Source of the DNA: Bondarzewia mesenterica | Taxonomy: Eukaryota > Basidiomycota > Agaricomycetes > Russulales > Bondarzewiaceae | DNA: 38,212 nt | Assembly (NCBI GenBank): GCA_004802705.1 | Contig: SGPL01000306.1 | Span: 2,546-40,757 of the forward strand | Direction of reading: 5' to 3' | Shown: positions 1 through 9,826 of the stretch, in pieces | Layout: every line of letters begins with the position of its first letter | How positions within the stretch are numbered: the stretch's first letter is position 1 | Notes under the pieces: model-generated | Told to the model about the DNA's origin: nothing | Databases searched by the model: none | Seen by the model: the letters and a program-made list of their open reading frames with translations, nothing else | Position numbers and translations under genes: made by a program

Positions 1-1020
1 CTCCNCGTNCNCTTCCACCANCNGCTTNCGANCNCNNTNNTGNNCNCNNCACTCAGNNCATTGATGCTCNNCTTGGCCACCATCTGCCCAACATTTCTNG
101 GNGGCATGGCCTAACTTCCNACAATNGCTACACCNAGGACGCTGGGTAGCTACGAGGGCAGTCCNGGTGGGGACAGAAGGTGCCNAGTTATGTGGGAGGT
201 TCGNNCNGCNTACNGCTGCTNCGCGGATGCGAAGCTCTTGGGAGGACAGAACTGACTCGGCCACCATCNAGTCCCTACAGGTGAGTAGGGTCATAACAAT
301 AGTGCCGAGGGCACCATCGACCGGGAAGGTCATCAAGACCATCTGACAGAATTCTCCCTCAGTTATCCCNGCTCNNGCATGGTTTGCTGTGTGCCATAAG
401 AGTTGCATCATTTTAAAATGCTCAGCTACTGATGTTCNGTCCTNATACCATGTCGTTGTCAACCTCAGCTGCATGTCTTNGANAACAACCGGGTCCTGGA
501 GCTCAAATCGGTTCNGAAGNGAGGTCCAGGCATCGGCNGCTGTGCCAGTNACAGTNATTCCAGTGCCCATGATGTCNGCNACATTAANTACAAGGTGCGC
601 GCANGCTATGGTGTCNCGTTCTCACCACTNACTGTCAGTGGTAGTGTAGGTNATCGCGCTGGATGGAGNGGTCNCCGNTATCGAGATCAGAAAGAATGCG
701 GAGATGGCTGTTGGTGCGNGCACATATGGCNATGCCTNTGTCAGAAGTANCGGAGANGGCGGTGTGGGGATCAACTCTGGTGTGAGCGGCCNATTATCAT
801 CAGATGCTGGTNAGGCAGGTGNTATAGGTGAANATAAAGGGGATGTTGTTGTGGTGCGTGCAGAGGGAGGAAGGATNGTGCCGAGCAGATATGGCTCAAG
901 GCCCNGAACTTGANAAACTAGATANATTCGGGCACTCCAATCAGCCCAATTCACTTTTGTGAGCCTCTCTGCCTCAGGGAGGATGTATACCCCAAGGGAC
1001 GATGAGTTACTCGAAGACAT
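1..1020 (-). pseudogene. gag: copia-type gag polyprotein, 5' part, interrupted by a stop
   Basis: Translation begins at the ATG at 1020 with a serine-rich N-terminus followed by a LT-x-VNWADW-type segment typical of copia gag in basidiomycetes. The middle matches a UBN2-like gag domain (for example a DAWTSL motif and a TTTWY motif near 440-520). A CX2CX4HX4C zinc knuckle of the form C-S-x-C-x-K-L-G-H lies at about 91-132. An in-frame TGA sits at 622-624, between a Trp codon and an E-R-D motif, although the frame stays open and gag-like on both sides. Ambiguous bases prevent a full translation. The protein would package retrotransposon RNA into virus-like particles. The 3' end is outside the window. 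Confidence 0.8.
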
Positions 1021-1154
1021 TTGNTTATTGCGAGAGCTGGAGAAATTTTCTTTTTNGATTCACNAGCGAGTCNGAGCTCGGTGTTTGCACTTGGATTTGT
1101 AGGACGATATACTGAGAGATATAATATGCTCATTGGGTTCAATAGNGCTTCNCA

Positions 1155-1166
1155 GGGCCCATAACC
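1155..1166 (-). other. primer binding site matching an initiator tRNA half-molecule
   Basis: Immediately inside the LTR end, the minus strand reads GGTTATGGGCCC. This is the complement of the anticodon-loop region of initiator tRNA-Met. Drosophila copia is primed by an internal fragment of that tRNA rather than by its CCA end. The site directly abuts the ACAACA end of the LTR, which supports both calls. Confidence 0.75.
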
Positions 1167-1508
1167 TGTTGTGAAGCAAGATCTAGTGAGGGAACGAGCG
1201 GGAGAAGAAATGCTCAGTCGTNCNTCCAAGGAGAAGGTAAACGACTATATTGNGCTGTACCTAGTGAGGGAACGAGCGGGAGAAGAAATGCTACNAGTAT
1301 GGATCAGTACGAGTAGATTACAGTAGGATAGTAAGTAGGCTCACCTCAGTCGTCCGTCCAANGAGAAGGTAAACGACTGAGGTGTGCCGCCCTCGNGAGG
1401 AGGGTTAAAAGCTACTGAGTCAGGCACGTAGAACGAAAATAAAGTATGAAGCATGAGCCGGTGATTACCTAATGACTAACGTGAGGGAGGCGATCTCAGA
1501 TCTTAACA
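1167..1508 (-). repeat. long terminal repeat (5' LTR of the copia element)
   Basis: On the minus strand the unit starts TGTTAAGATCT at 1508 and ends AGATCTTGCTTCACAACA at 1167, so it is about 342 bp with TG...CA ends and short inverted termini. It contains two internal direct repeats, described under findings. The partner LTR is not in the window, so the boundaries rest on terminal structure and the adjacent primer site. Confidence 0.7.
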
Positions 1509-1755
1509 GAGACTACGAATATCAACGGAATCGAGAAAATGGGAGGTGAAAGTGAGCATGCTAAGCGACTTGCCTTAGTAATCACGTGACTAATTAGCCT
1601 ACATAAGATCTTGTATTTCGCAGGCTCAATTTTATTTCTTATTGCATGGTCCTTCAGGTTGGCTTGTTTGCAATCCTCCCCCTTTCCACAAGTTCAAATC
1701 TTACCAACGGGCACCCCCGCNTTGACGTTTCTCACTCTCATATCGATCCTGTCTC

Positions 1756-3796
1756 ATGTTTTCTCATCGTTCAGTAGGAACCCCCGATCGTTCGAGACCC
1801 GCATCGCCTACGAAGCACGATATATCTGGACTGCCCACTCAGAAAGAGAATGGGTCTCCCGCTTTTCGTGATATTCATATGGATACCGCCAAAGGTCTCA
1901 CCGTTGGAGTGCCTGACATCCGTATGTCGACCGCCAGGGGCCTGACATTAAACGACGACATCAGGATGGAGACCGCTCGGGGTGGGACGACCCTCAAACA
2001 AGGTCACTTTCAGCTCTGGGAGAAGGAGCTCCTGGAGAGCTCAGAAGTCAAGCGCAAGGCGACTGTTGCTCAATTATGTGAGTCATGATGTCATGGTTTG
2101 ATCCACATGAGCTTTGCTTTGGTGTAACAGAGATTGAGATCAAAATGCCTAGATTTTTTGGACTACTATTTTCAGCTTTTAGGATACATTGGCGCGCGCA
2201 AAGAACGCCGCGGCAAATTCGACGCCGATACATCTTCGCGAGAGCTCTCTACCTCTGATTATAACAAAGAGTTCAAGTCCTATTGTGGCCGCGAGCGAGT
2301 GCTGCTGCGAAAACGGCGCACAAAGCTCAAGGTCGACCAGTTTCACATCATCGCACAAGTCGGTCAGGGCGGTTATGGTGAGGTCTATCTGGCGCGTAAA
2401 CTGGAAACTGGCGAGGTTTGCGCATTGAAGAAGATGAAGAAACGAACTCTGTACAAAATGGACGAGGTTACACCTTCGTTGTCTACCAGATCATCTTGTC
2501 TTCCTCACCTCCCTTCTAGATCAGACATGTCCTAGTAGAGCGCGACATTTTGACCGCCACGAAGACGCCATGGCTGGTCCGACTTCTATACGCCTTCCAG
2601 GACCCTCAGCATGTCTATCTGGCTATGGAATACGTCCCAGGCGGTGACTTCCGAACCTTGCTCAATAACTCGGGGGTCCTTAAAGAAGAGCACGCCCGGT
2701 TCTACATCAGCGAGATGTTTGCCGCCGTCCATGAGCTGCACAAGCTCGGCTACATTCATCGTGACTTGAAGCCCGAGGTAGGGATTCCTGTCGCGCCTGT
2801 AAGCTGGTCGCCCGCTAAAGAAGATGCATGCGCAGAACTTTCTGGTCGACTCGACTGGCCACGTCAAACTTACAGACTTTGGTCTCGCCACGGGTGCGCT
2901 GAATCCGAAACTTATCGACGCGCTGAAAGACAAGGCACGGCACCTTCCTCCTCCATATATCCTCCTCCATTCGTCCTGATCATCATCATCATCGCCCGTA
3001 GCTGGACAAAGTCAAGGACAAGGAGATCGTGCATCGATCCACAATTGAGCGCCGCTCCATCTACCGCTCCATCCGCAATGAGGATCCCCGCTACGCCGAT
3101 TCTATCGTCGGATCTCCCGATTATATGGCCCCGGAGGTCCTGCGCGGGAAGCCGTATACCTTTTCGGTCGACTACTGGTCCTTAGGCTGCATCTTCTTCG
3201 AATTCCTCGCCGGGTTCCCCCCTTTCAGCGGCAGCACGCCCGAGGAGACGTGGACGAACCTCAAGAGCTGGACGAAGGTGCTCCGACGGCCAGAATACGA
3301 TAAGCCCGAGGACCTTATCTTCAATCTGACCGACCTCGCATGGGACGCGGTCACAAGGTCAGTCTTCAGCGCTTCCATTCATCTATGCACTCTCTAATCC
3401 GTCCTACCCACCCCCGTCACGAACCTACCGACTGATAGGCTCATCGCGCACGCCAGCGTGCGCTACTCAGACCTCGACCACCTTATGGAACACCCCTTCT
3501 TCAAGGAAGTACAATGGGACAACTTGCGCGGCGTCCCCGCGCCCTTCGTCCCCGCTCTCGATTCCGAGATCGACACTGGCTATTATGACGATTTCACGTC
3601 CGTCGAAGACATGGCCAAGTACGCAGAGGTGCACGAGAAGCAGCGCAACGTAGAGAAGGTGCGCGAGAAGGAGGAGCCCTTCGCGCGAGGCGTCTGGGTC
3701 GGATTCACCTTCGGGAAGAACGGACCCGGCGTCAAGGCGCTCAATGCGATAGGCGGAGCGTATGACGATGGCGATGCGCTCGCCACCATCTTCTAA
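1756..3796 (+). CDS. DBF2: Dbf2/Sid2-type NDR-family serine/threonine kinase
   Basis: Exons: 1756-2077, 2153-2466, 2520-2777, 2836-2934, 3002-3357, 3439-3796, giving 568 residues. The family acts with a Mob1 partner in the mitotic exit/septation initiation network. Visible parts: a low-complexity N-terminus with three 11-residue repeats (39-78), an NDR-type MOB-binding segment (about 100-165), a glycine loop (178-185), catalytic Lys200, HRDLKPEN (292-299, split by an intron), DFG (312-314), a long insert before the activation segment, [12 protein letters not shown] (365-376) with the expected phospho-serine 365, and a C-terminal hydrophobic motif around FTF (539-541). The fourth intron (2935-3001) starts with GC rather than GT. 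It faces the UNC93 gene tail to tail. Identification as the Dbf2 branch rather than Cbk1/Cot1 rests on the VGSPDYMA motif and the insert. Confidence 0.92.
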
Positions 3797-4266
3797 GTTT
3801 CGAATCCACAGGCTTCGGTAAGTGTGCTCCGAAGCTCTGCACTTAAACTCCATGCTAATGATTTGGCTAGCCCGCGAACAAACCACAGCCTGTGTTCGCA
3901 TACACCGCAGCCGACAGATTCGCGGGACCCAGCACATCAAGCACCCAATATAGTATAGCCCACAGCCGACCCTTGCCTCAGTTCCAAGGGTGTAATTAAT
4001 ACGTCGCACCTACAATTCTCCATACCCCATCGTCGTATACCAGTTTTCGTTCGCACACATATTCCCTCGTATTTTCCCGTTTCCTTCACAATCAGTATCA
4101 CTCCAAACACAGACAGCATATAACTATTTCAAAGCAGCAGTGAGATCAAAAAATTGAAAGAAGCTATTTGAACAGTCACACAAGAAACAAGACGACGAAT
4201 AACACTCGTGAAGGGGCATGACAAAATACCGTAAAGAAATGTCTCTCGAAACACAAGTCCAAGCAC
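3797..4266. other. intergenic region between convergent genes; possible 3'UTR intron
   Basis: No coding potential is seen. A good GT-AG intron candidate lies at 3818-3870, with a GTAAGT donor, a CTAAT branch-like site and a CTAG acceptor. It would sit in the kinase 3'UTR, about 20 nt after the stop. The rest is presumed 3'UTR of the two converging genes. Confidence 0.5.
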
Positions 4267-6469
4267 CTACTGCACTTGCTCTGCAGGCTGTATATGGCCC
4301 GAGTCGTCCATGCGCGCACTGCAAATGGGGGAAATAAAGTATCCCTGTTTCAGAGAACATAGACAAGTTGAAGACTGGACACGTACATAGCCTCGTCGGC
4401 AAGCTCGGTGTGATCTTTGACGCGGATGTGGATCATGGGCAGCGCAAAGATAAGGCCCGCGACTAGCAGAACCCACGTCGAGATGAAGATGTTCATGTAC
4501 CTAGAAGGAGCGAGAAAGGGCGAGGCGTGACATTCGGATCAGCAACCGCGAAACGACGACCGCCCCAGACGGTAGGTCCAGCCCGACACCATCAGAGCGG
4601 AAGAAAGAACCAAACCACGTACGGAAGCTTGACTGCGTCCGCGCGCCAGACGCCCGCAGCACCCGCCGACTGGATGGACTTGTCTAGATAAAAAGAAGCA
4701 CACAACGACAGTAGCAATCAGCGGCGAGACGATCGAGACCAGTAGGGGGGATGCGTACAGAATCCGGTGAAATACGCCAGTTTGGCAGGGTCGTTCGACA
4801 TGGCGCCCATCATCCAGTACGCCGTCGTTTGCCACATGGCATCGAGCAGACCGCAAAAGATGTAAAGCCAGATACGGCTGGGGTATCGGTGATCGTAGAT
4901 ATCCATCTTGTTCGAATCATTGGGGGGCACGGACTCGCGCGTATAGTCCCTGCGTGGCGACCGTGCATCAGCCACATTCAAACGTTCGTCATTGAGAAGC
5001 CCTCACCTCTGGTAGAAGTAAGCCCAGATATGGATGATGAACACCATGCAGAGAAGGACGACCCAGCCAGCGAAGGCGCGGAAGCGACGGGTAAGACGGC
5101 GTTGGTCGAGGAGGAGACCAATCGAGATAGAGCCGACGATCTGCGAGAGCCAGTAGACAAGGTTGTTGAGCGATCGAGCGCGGATGTTGAATAGGGCGCC
5201 ATTGTAATCGTTGAACTCTGTCATAAACCATCAGCTTCCTTTCAGCCGATACGTACGGCGACCAACACAGAAATGGAAGATCCGCAACGGCCAGAAAGAG
5301 ACTCACGCCAAGTGTAGAACCAGTTGGACGCGAAGAACATGGGAAAGAGTAAGACGATCATCGGATCAGTCTTGAGAGCGATGTACAGGCCGTAGAGTTC
5401 GGTCTTCCAAGATGGTTGGCGGGGGGCGGTGACCTTCGTGCCGTCGGTACGGATCATCTTGTTTGGGTCAGCCATGAACATGGGGATGGTAACGCCAATA
5501 AGGGTCAACACGAGGAAACCGATCTGACGAAATAAACAGAAAAAATGAGTACGCAAACATGGATAGCGGGAGTGTTACTAACATAGGTCCCATTACCGAC
5601 TTTTGCGGAAAACCAATGTCAATAACAGCGCGAGATCAGGGAGAGCCTGTCACTGCGCACTCACCCGCGTTGGACTATACAACGAAACGAATATTAACAG
5701 CTTTAAAGCGGGATATACAGAGGGCACGCGACCAGTGCGTACCGTAGAATGGAAATTCTGTCCGAGCGAGACGGACGCGCCGACGACGCCACCCAAGTTG
5801 AAGATGGCCCAAAAGACGCCAATGTACTTACCCTTCTCATTCTCGGTGGGGTACGCGAGCATGATAGAGCCCTGTGCTGTCCACAGCAGGCCTGCGCAGA
5901 CGCCGAGGACCGCCCCAGCGGCGACGACGAAAGGACCGGCGTTCGAGTGGATGTTCACAGCTCTGAAAGAGGCATGCAAGCGCGCGTGGAGTCAGAAGTC
6001 GAGCAAACGGGGATATCCCCGCGGTGGGAGAGGGGTAGTAAGTACTGACAGGTAAGAACCAATGTAGAGCGCATAGCCGCAGCTGCCGATGAGGAGAGTG
6101 AGCTTGGGCCCGATTCTGTTATTGATGGAGCTGTGTCAAGATAACGCGTCAACGACCACAAAATGCGATAAAAGGAACGACGCGTATGTACCCAGCGAAG
6201 AAGCCGAAGAAGGAAAAGGTGGAGTATAGGGCGACGTTGGCGTTGGCGCTGTTGGTGCTATCGATCTGACCGCCTGCGCCGAGACCATTGAGGGCATTGA
6301 ACAGGCCAGGACACATGAAGCAGACGAAACCGAGCATGGCTACCTGGGTGAGAGGGTGATAGTAGAAGCCTTTGAGACCTGTAGGACGCTCGAAGATCTC
6401 GGCGGCAGACTGAGAGCCGTCGTCGCTGTGGCCGCTGCCATAGCCCTTCTCGTTGGTGAGGTCGGACAT
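4267..6469 (-). CDS. UNC93-like multi-pass membrane protein (MFS fold)
   Basis: Eleven exons, minus strand: 6469-6192, 6130-6050, 5962-5743, 5674-5665, 5599-5583, 5523-5307, 5217-5007, 4949-4759, 4683-4623, 4500-4387, 4318-4267, giving 483 residues. The fungal UNC93/DUF895 family has 11-12 membrane helices. Its substrate is generally unknown, and an ion-channel-regulator or transporter role is only suggested by animal UNC-93. Diagnostic stretches include the GLGAGGQ segment in helix 1, YPTENEKGKYIGVFWAIFNLG in the centre, and IQSAGAAGVWR near the C-terminus. All joins keep frame. Exons 4 and 5 are only 10 and 17 nt yet supply conserved residues before IGFLVLTLIG. The last join (4386 to 4318) is the least certain; without it the protein would end about 11 residues after the same point. 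Confidence 0.85.
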
Positions 6470-7000
6470 GATAGGGTATGTGGAAGTGGGTGGAGAGCGG
6501 GCCAGAGAGACGGGGGCATTGCAAAGGTGGTATAAATCATGAAGAAGAACCGCCCGTTCGTGACGGGAGGGTCGGATCGTGCGGCGCGTGGTCACACACC
6601 GTTTCCTTATCACTCCCGGTGAACACGCGGACCCAATCTTTCAAACCTACCTGCAACTCGCCGTGCCTAGATCCCCTCGTCCCCATCAATGTTTGACCAA
6701 GGATCATGAAATGGTGCATGGTCCTCACGTGTGTAGCACAGGAATCCATCACACAGGTATTGCCGCAGGAAGTCTATCAATCGTCACAATCGTATATTAT
6801 AACAAATGTGGAGATGGGCGAACCAACAGACGGCGCATATCGCAGCAGCAACATACCATACGGAGCCAGGACGAAGAAAGTAATTTGGACGGGCGTTTAG
6901 TAATCGTAACTCGATCGGAAACAGAGAAGAAAAGGAAAGCAAATTAGGAGACGAAACATGCAATCGTTCTATCACGCGACCGAAATAAACATCAAACATA
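6470..7000. other. intergenic: UNC93 upstream region and YOP1 3' flank
   Basis: Both neighbours are on the minus strand, so this holds the promoter and 5'UTR of the UNC93-like gene and the 3'UTR of YOP1. I see no conserved coding segment or RNA gene. Confidence 0.5.
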
Positions 7001-7732
7001 TCACTCCGAGGTCGCATTCGCGACGCGGTCGCGCAATCCCTCAGTCGTCGTCGCGTCTGTCGTCGACGTGGAGGTTCCCGGGCGAGTAGACTGGCTGACG
7101 TTGGTCAGCACAGGCTTCAATACAGTGAAGTAAGCAGTTTGGGCGCCCTGCATATCACACAACCAACAAAGCCTGCGTTAGTCCACATCACACATTAGGT
7201 GAGAAATACGCACGCGGAACGCTGGCAGTTGGAGCCAAAGGATAAAGACGGTCTTGAACGCGAAATACCACGGGAAGTAATAGAGAACAACACGAAGTGC
7301 GAATCCTTCAAGGAAGTTGAAGAAACCAAAGACGATCCAGTATGTCAGCCATTGAATGTCATCCTGATGGCCGGGTGTCTCGAGGGCCTTGAAGGAAAGA
7401 TATGCGGGAAGAGCCCAACCAACGAGGTTGGAAACAGGGGCAGCGAGAGAGTTGATGAAGTGGAAGAGTGTGATGAGACTGACGGCGCCAATGAAGGCGT
7501 ATGTCTTTGGGACCTGCGTGCGCTGCTCCAGGTTGACGAGGACGGGATACTTGGTGAGCTGCAGGATATGGCGTGTCACACGATGCTGAGTCAGGGGCCG
7601 ACAACCACAAGCGAGCGAGTAAAAATGGATGGAACATACCTCCTTGTCCAGCTGGGCAAGGTAATAGTTAGCCTTGCCCTTTGCCTGCTGGAAGATGGGG
7701 TGTTGCTGGACTTTTTGCGCAGCAGAAGACAT
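7001..7732 (-). CDS. YOP1: Yop1/REEP5/DP1 ER membrane-shaping protein
   Basis: Exons 7732-7640, 7558-7214 and 7147-7001 give 194 residues (yeast Yop1 is 180). The family inserts hairpin helices into the outer leaflet of tubular ER and works with reticulons and Sey1/atlastin. The start matches family N-termini ending in YYLAQLDKE, joined to LTKYPVLVNLEQRTQVPKTY. The TB2/DP1/HVA22 core is clear, with two hydrophobic hairpins: FIGAVSLITLFHFI onward, then LTYWIVFGFFNFLEG and the FPWYFAFKTVFILWLQLP segment. The last exon encodes a Ser/Thr-rich polar tail. It is divergent from OST5 with 283 bp between starts. A long open frame on the opposite strand is a shadow. Confidence 0.93.
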
Positions 7733-8015
7733 CTAGACATACAGCGGAGAAAAACAGAAGAAGCGAGAAAAACAAGACCATCAGAATGCTTGAGAAAGAC
7801 AAACAAAGCAAGAAGAAAGAGAAAGGATGCTCACGATTTACGAAAAAGAAGAAATGAAAAGCAAAGGGAGTCGTCGACGATAGAGAGTAGAGAGGAGAAA
7901 GGGAAGGCAGTCGGGTTGATATGGGATTGATGACACGTGTTTGCGTCACCAACGGATACGTCAGCTTTAGGGCGAGGCTCCCATCCCACTCCTCTCATTC
8001 ATTCACGCTTGCAAC
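7733..8015. promoter_or_regulatory. divergent promoter of YOP1 and OST5
   Basis: The 283 bp between two start codons must hold both promoters. Near the OST5 side are ACGT-core elements, TGACACGTGT (7931-7940) and TACGTCAG (7957-7964), which resemble bZIP (Hac1/ATF-type) sites. The YOP1 side is purine-rich on the plus strand, so CT-rich in its own 5' leader, as is common in fungal promoters. Confidence 0.5.
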
Positions 8016-8385
8016 ATGGCTAATGACTTGTCCGTCTCATACGATGCGATAAAGGTATTCTGCTTGTTCGTTCTCTCGTCCTCTCGCGCTCACTGGTTTC
8101 TCCTGCTCAGCAACTGCACAAAACCGTCCCTGCCTTCTCTCCGTACATTGCCGTTGGCCTCCTTCCTTACATCGCTTTTATCCTCCTCACCGCGACCTTC
8201 GCCCTCGCGTTCTATTCCTCCACGTAAGCCTACGCGCCCTCGACATCACCTCACAAACTAACAGTCCTTGCAGCCTCTCAAAAGATACCCTCCCCATCCG
8301 CGAAACAGCTGTCGCCCTGACTGCCAGCGCTCTGGGCGGCTTCGGCGTTGTCGCTCTCTTCTGCTCTGTCGGCGTATACGTGTAG
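8016..8385 (+). CDS. OST5: oligosaccharyltransferase subunit Ost5 (TMEM258 family)
   Basis: Exons 8016-8054, 8111-8223 and 8274-8385 give 87 residues, against 86 in yeast Ost5. The protein has a short polar N-terminus, a first membrane helix (YIAVGLLPYIAFILLTATFA), a short loop, and a second helix that ends in the family C-terminus GVYV. Ost5 is a small two-helix subunit that contacts Ost1 in the ER complex transferring glycans to asparagine. All three joins are phase-consistent and use canonical GT-AG sites. It converges with RPA12, with only 61 bp between stop codons. Confidence 0.87.
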
Positions 8386-8446
8386 GGCTCGTCGCGGAAT
8401 AGGCAACGTGTTCGCGCGCCATTTCTCATCGGACCCGAGTTCAAAT

Positions 8447-9135
8447 CTAGTTATTGACGCGCCATCCGTACTTGCACGCGACGCACTGCGTCCATCCTAT
8501 ATTGTTAGCATCTCGTGCATCGCACTAGATATACATACACGTACCGTGTAGAGAATAGTAGAGCCTTCGTCGGCGCTGCGCATCTGAGCCGCATCCGAAC
8601 GTCAAAAATGACCCGAAACACCACCGAAAATGAAAAGCGCACTTGGATTTCCTTGGAGTAAGCCTCCATGTGTCCGCATTCTGGACACTTTTCCGTGACC
8701 TGTCCAATATAAATGCGCGTATACTTAGTCGCGAACACGTACATCAAAGTTCACACTCTTGCACATACCTTCAACAAGGCCGCACCCCCTTCGTGTGTCT
8801 TCGTCTGCGTCTTCCGCTTCTGCCTCAGTGCGGAAGGAAACGCATCTGGATGAGATCGCGTCGTGATCTCGATGTTCTCGTACGCTGCATCACTTCTGCG
8901 TCAAGTCATCATTGATCATGGGTTTTGAGCGCACGCACAGCTGGCCGGTTCTTCAGTCCCACACTGCTCACACTTGACAGAGGCCTCGTCGCCCTGGGGG
9001 AGATCGAGGAGAGTCCCGCACTCCCCACAGAAGAGCAGAGAGCCTGTAGTTTTGGTCGATGGAACCTAAGAAATGTGGGTACAGCGAGAGACCATGAAGC
9101 TAAGACTGACCAATTTTGTGCGCAGAGATAGACAT
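8447..9135 (-). CDS. RPA12: RNA polymerase I subunit A12.2 (RPA12)
   Basis: Exons 9135-9111, 9043-8939, 8884-8769, 8699-8643, 8583-8545, 8485-8447 give 126 residues, the same length as human RPA12. The N-terminal zinc ribbon has Cys14, Cys17, Cys33 and Cys36. The linker carries TTRSHPDAFPSAL, typical of this subunit. The C-terminal TFIIS-like ribbon has Cys87, Cys90, Cys115 and Cys118 with the RSADEGST loop (103-110), which enters the Pol I active site for RNA cleavage. Methionine replaces the usual leucine before RSADE. Six tiny exons all keep phase. The first intron could be mis-set because another AG lies upstream, but only the chosen acceptor joins MSISAHKI to GSLLFCGECG in frame. Confidence 0.92.
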
Positions 9136-9826
9136 CGCGAGTATATCAGGCTTAGCAGCTGTGCAAGTCGTTTGGGATCTTTCGAAGAGCAGAACAGAGA
9201 ATTTCAGAAGATTCACAAATTGCTTGCCAAAAAGTGATTACGCGATCGACGGATGGCTCGGCAACGTGCACACAACGATTCCGAATACAGACAAGTCTTG
9301 CCCTGGCCTTCAGAAAACACAAATTCCAACAACACTGGCAACCTTCATTGTAGTTGTAATGTTTTTTTGTTGCGTTTCCGAACTCACAACCTCTCATATC
9401 AGCCAATACCATATCGGTTTGCCGCCGGACTTCGAAGCCATCCCAGGTTCCATGTTCTTTTTGCGAATACAATAATACGTCTTCGGCATCCTGCGTATCC
9501 TATTGTTGCCTTCCTTTTCTTCTTAAGAGGGCTCTTATATCCCTCGCCCATCCACAAGTCTTTGGCTCTATCCCCCGTCATCCCTTTCTCTTACTACCGC
9601 TTCCCCGCACGCTGGCGTGCCTCTGCTAGACTGCCTTTCACGACCGGCTTCACTGTCTGCGCCCTCTAACGACTAGCTAATTCCCTCCTGCTCTCCACTA
9701 ATCCCCTCTACCTGTCCCCGAGCAGACGACCTCTCTTATTTTCTTCTCTCTGCACTTCTATTTCACCTAACGCAAATTCGTTGACGACTACCCCACTACC
9801 TTACCGTGCCACACGACAAATACAAA
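9136..9826. promoter_or_regulatory. divergent intergenic region, RPA12 / unknown gene
   Basis: The 691 bp between two divergent starts show no family-like coding sequence. From about 9660 to 9790 the plus strand is strongly pyrimidine-rich, a common signature just upstream of fungal start sites, and fits the leader of the gene beginning at 9827. Confidence 0.45.

Larger units (their letters stand above)
1..1508 (-). mobile_element. Ty1/copia-type LTR retrotransposon, 5' part, truncated by the window edge
   Basis: Read on the minus strand, this is the 5' end of a copia-class element: LTR (1508 to 1167), primer binding site (1166 to 1155), then gag from 1020 toward base 1. Pol genes and the second LTR would lie left of the window. 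Scattered single N bases occur almost only here and up to about 1721. That fits a multi-copy repeat collapsed or masked in assembly. An in-frame TGA interrupts gag, so this copy, or the consensus it represents, may be inactive. The assignment rests on the gag zinc knuckle, the gag N-terminus and the tRNA-like primer site. Confidence 0.85.

Noticed and set aside
3467..4009. Minus-strand open frame of 180 codons opposite the kinase 3' end
   Set aside because: Antisense shadow of the kinase coding exon and its GC-rich codon use; no motif.
7199..7930. Long plus-strand open frame of 243 codons
   Set aside because: It lies antisense to the whole YOP1 gene, crosses its introns, and has no family-like sequence; YOP1 explains the region.
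8896..8934. 39-nt intron in RPA12
   Set aside because: Too short and gives a poorer product; the overlapping 54-nt intron 8885-8938 keeps frame and fits the family.
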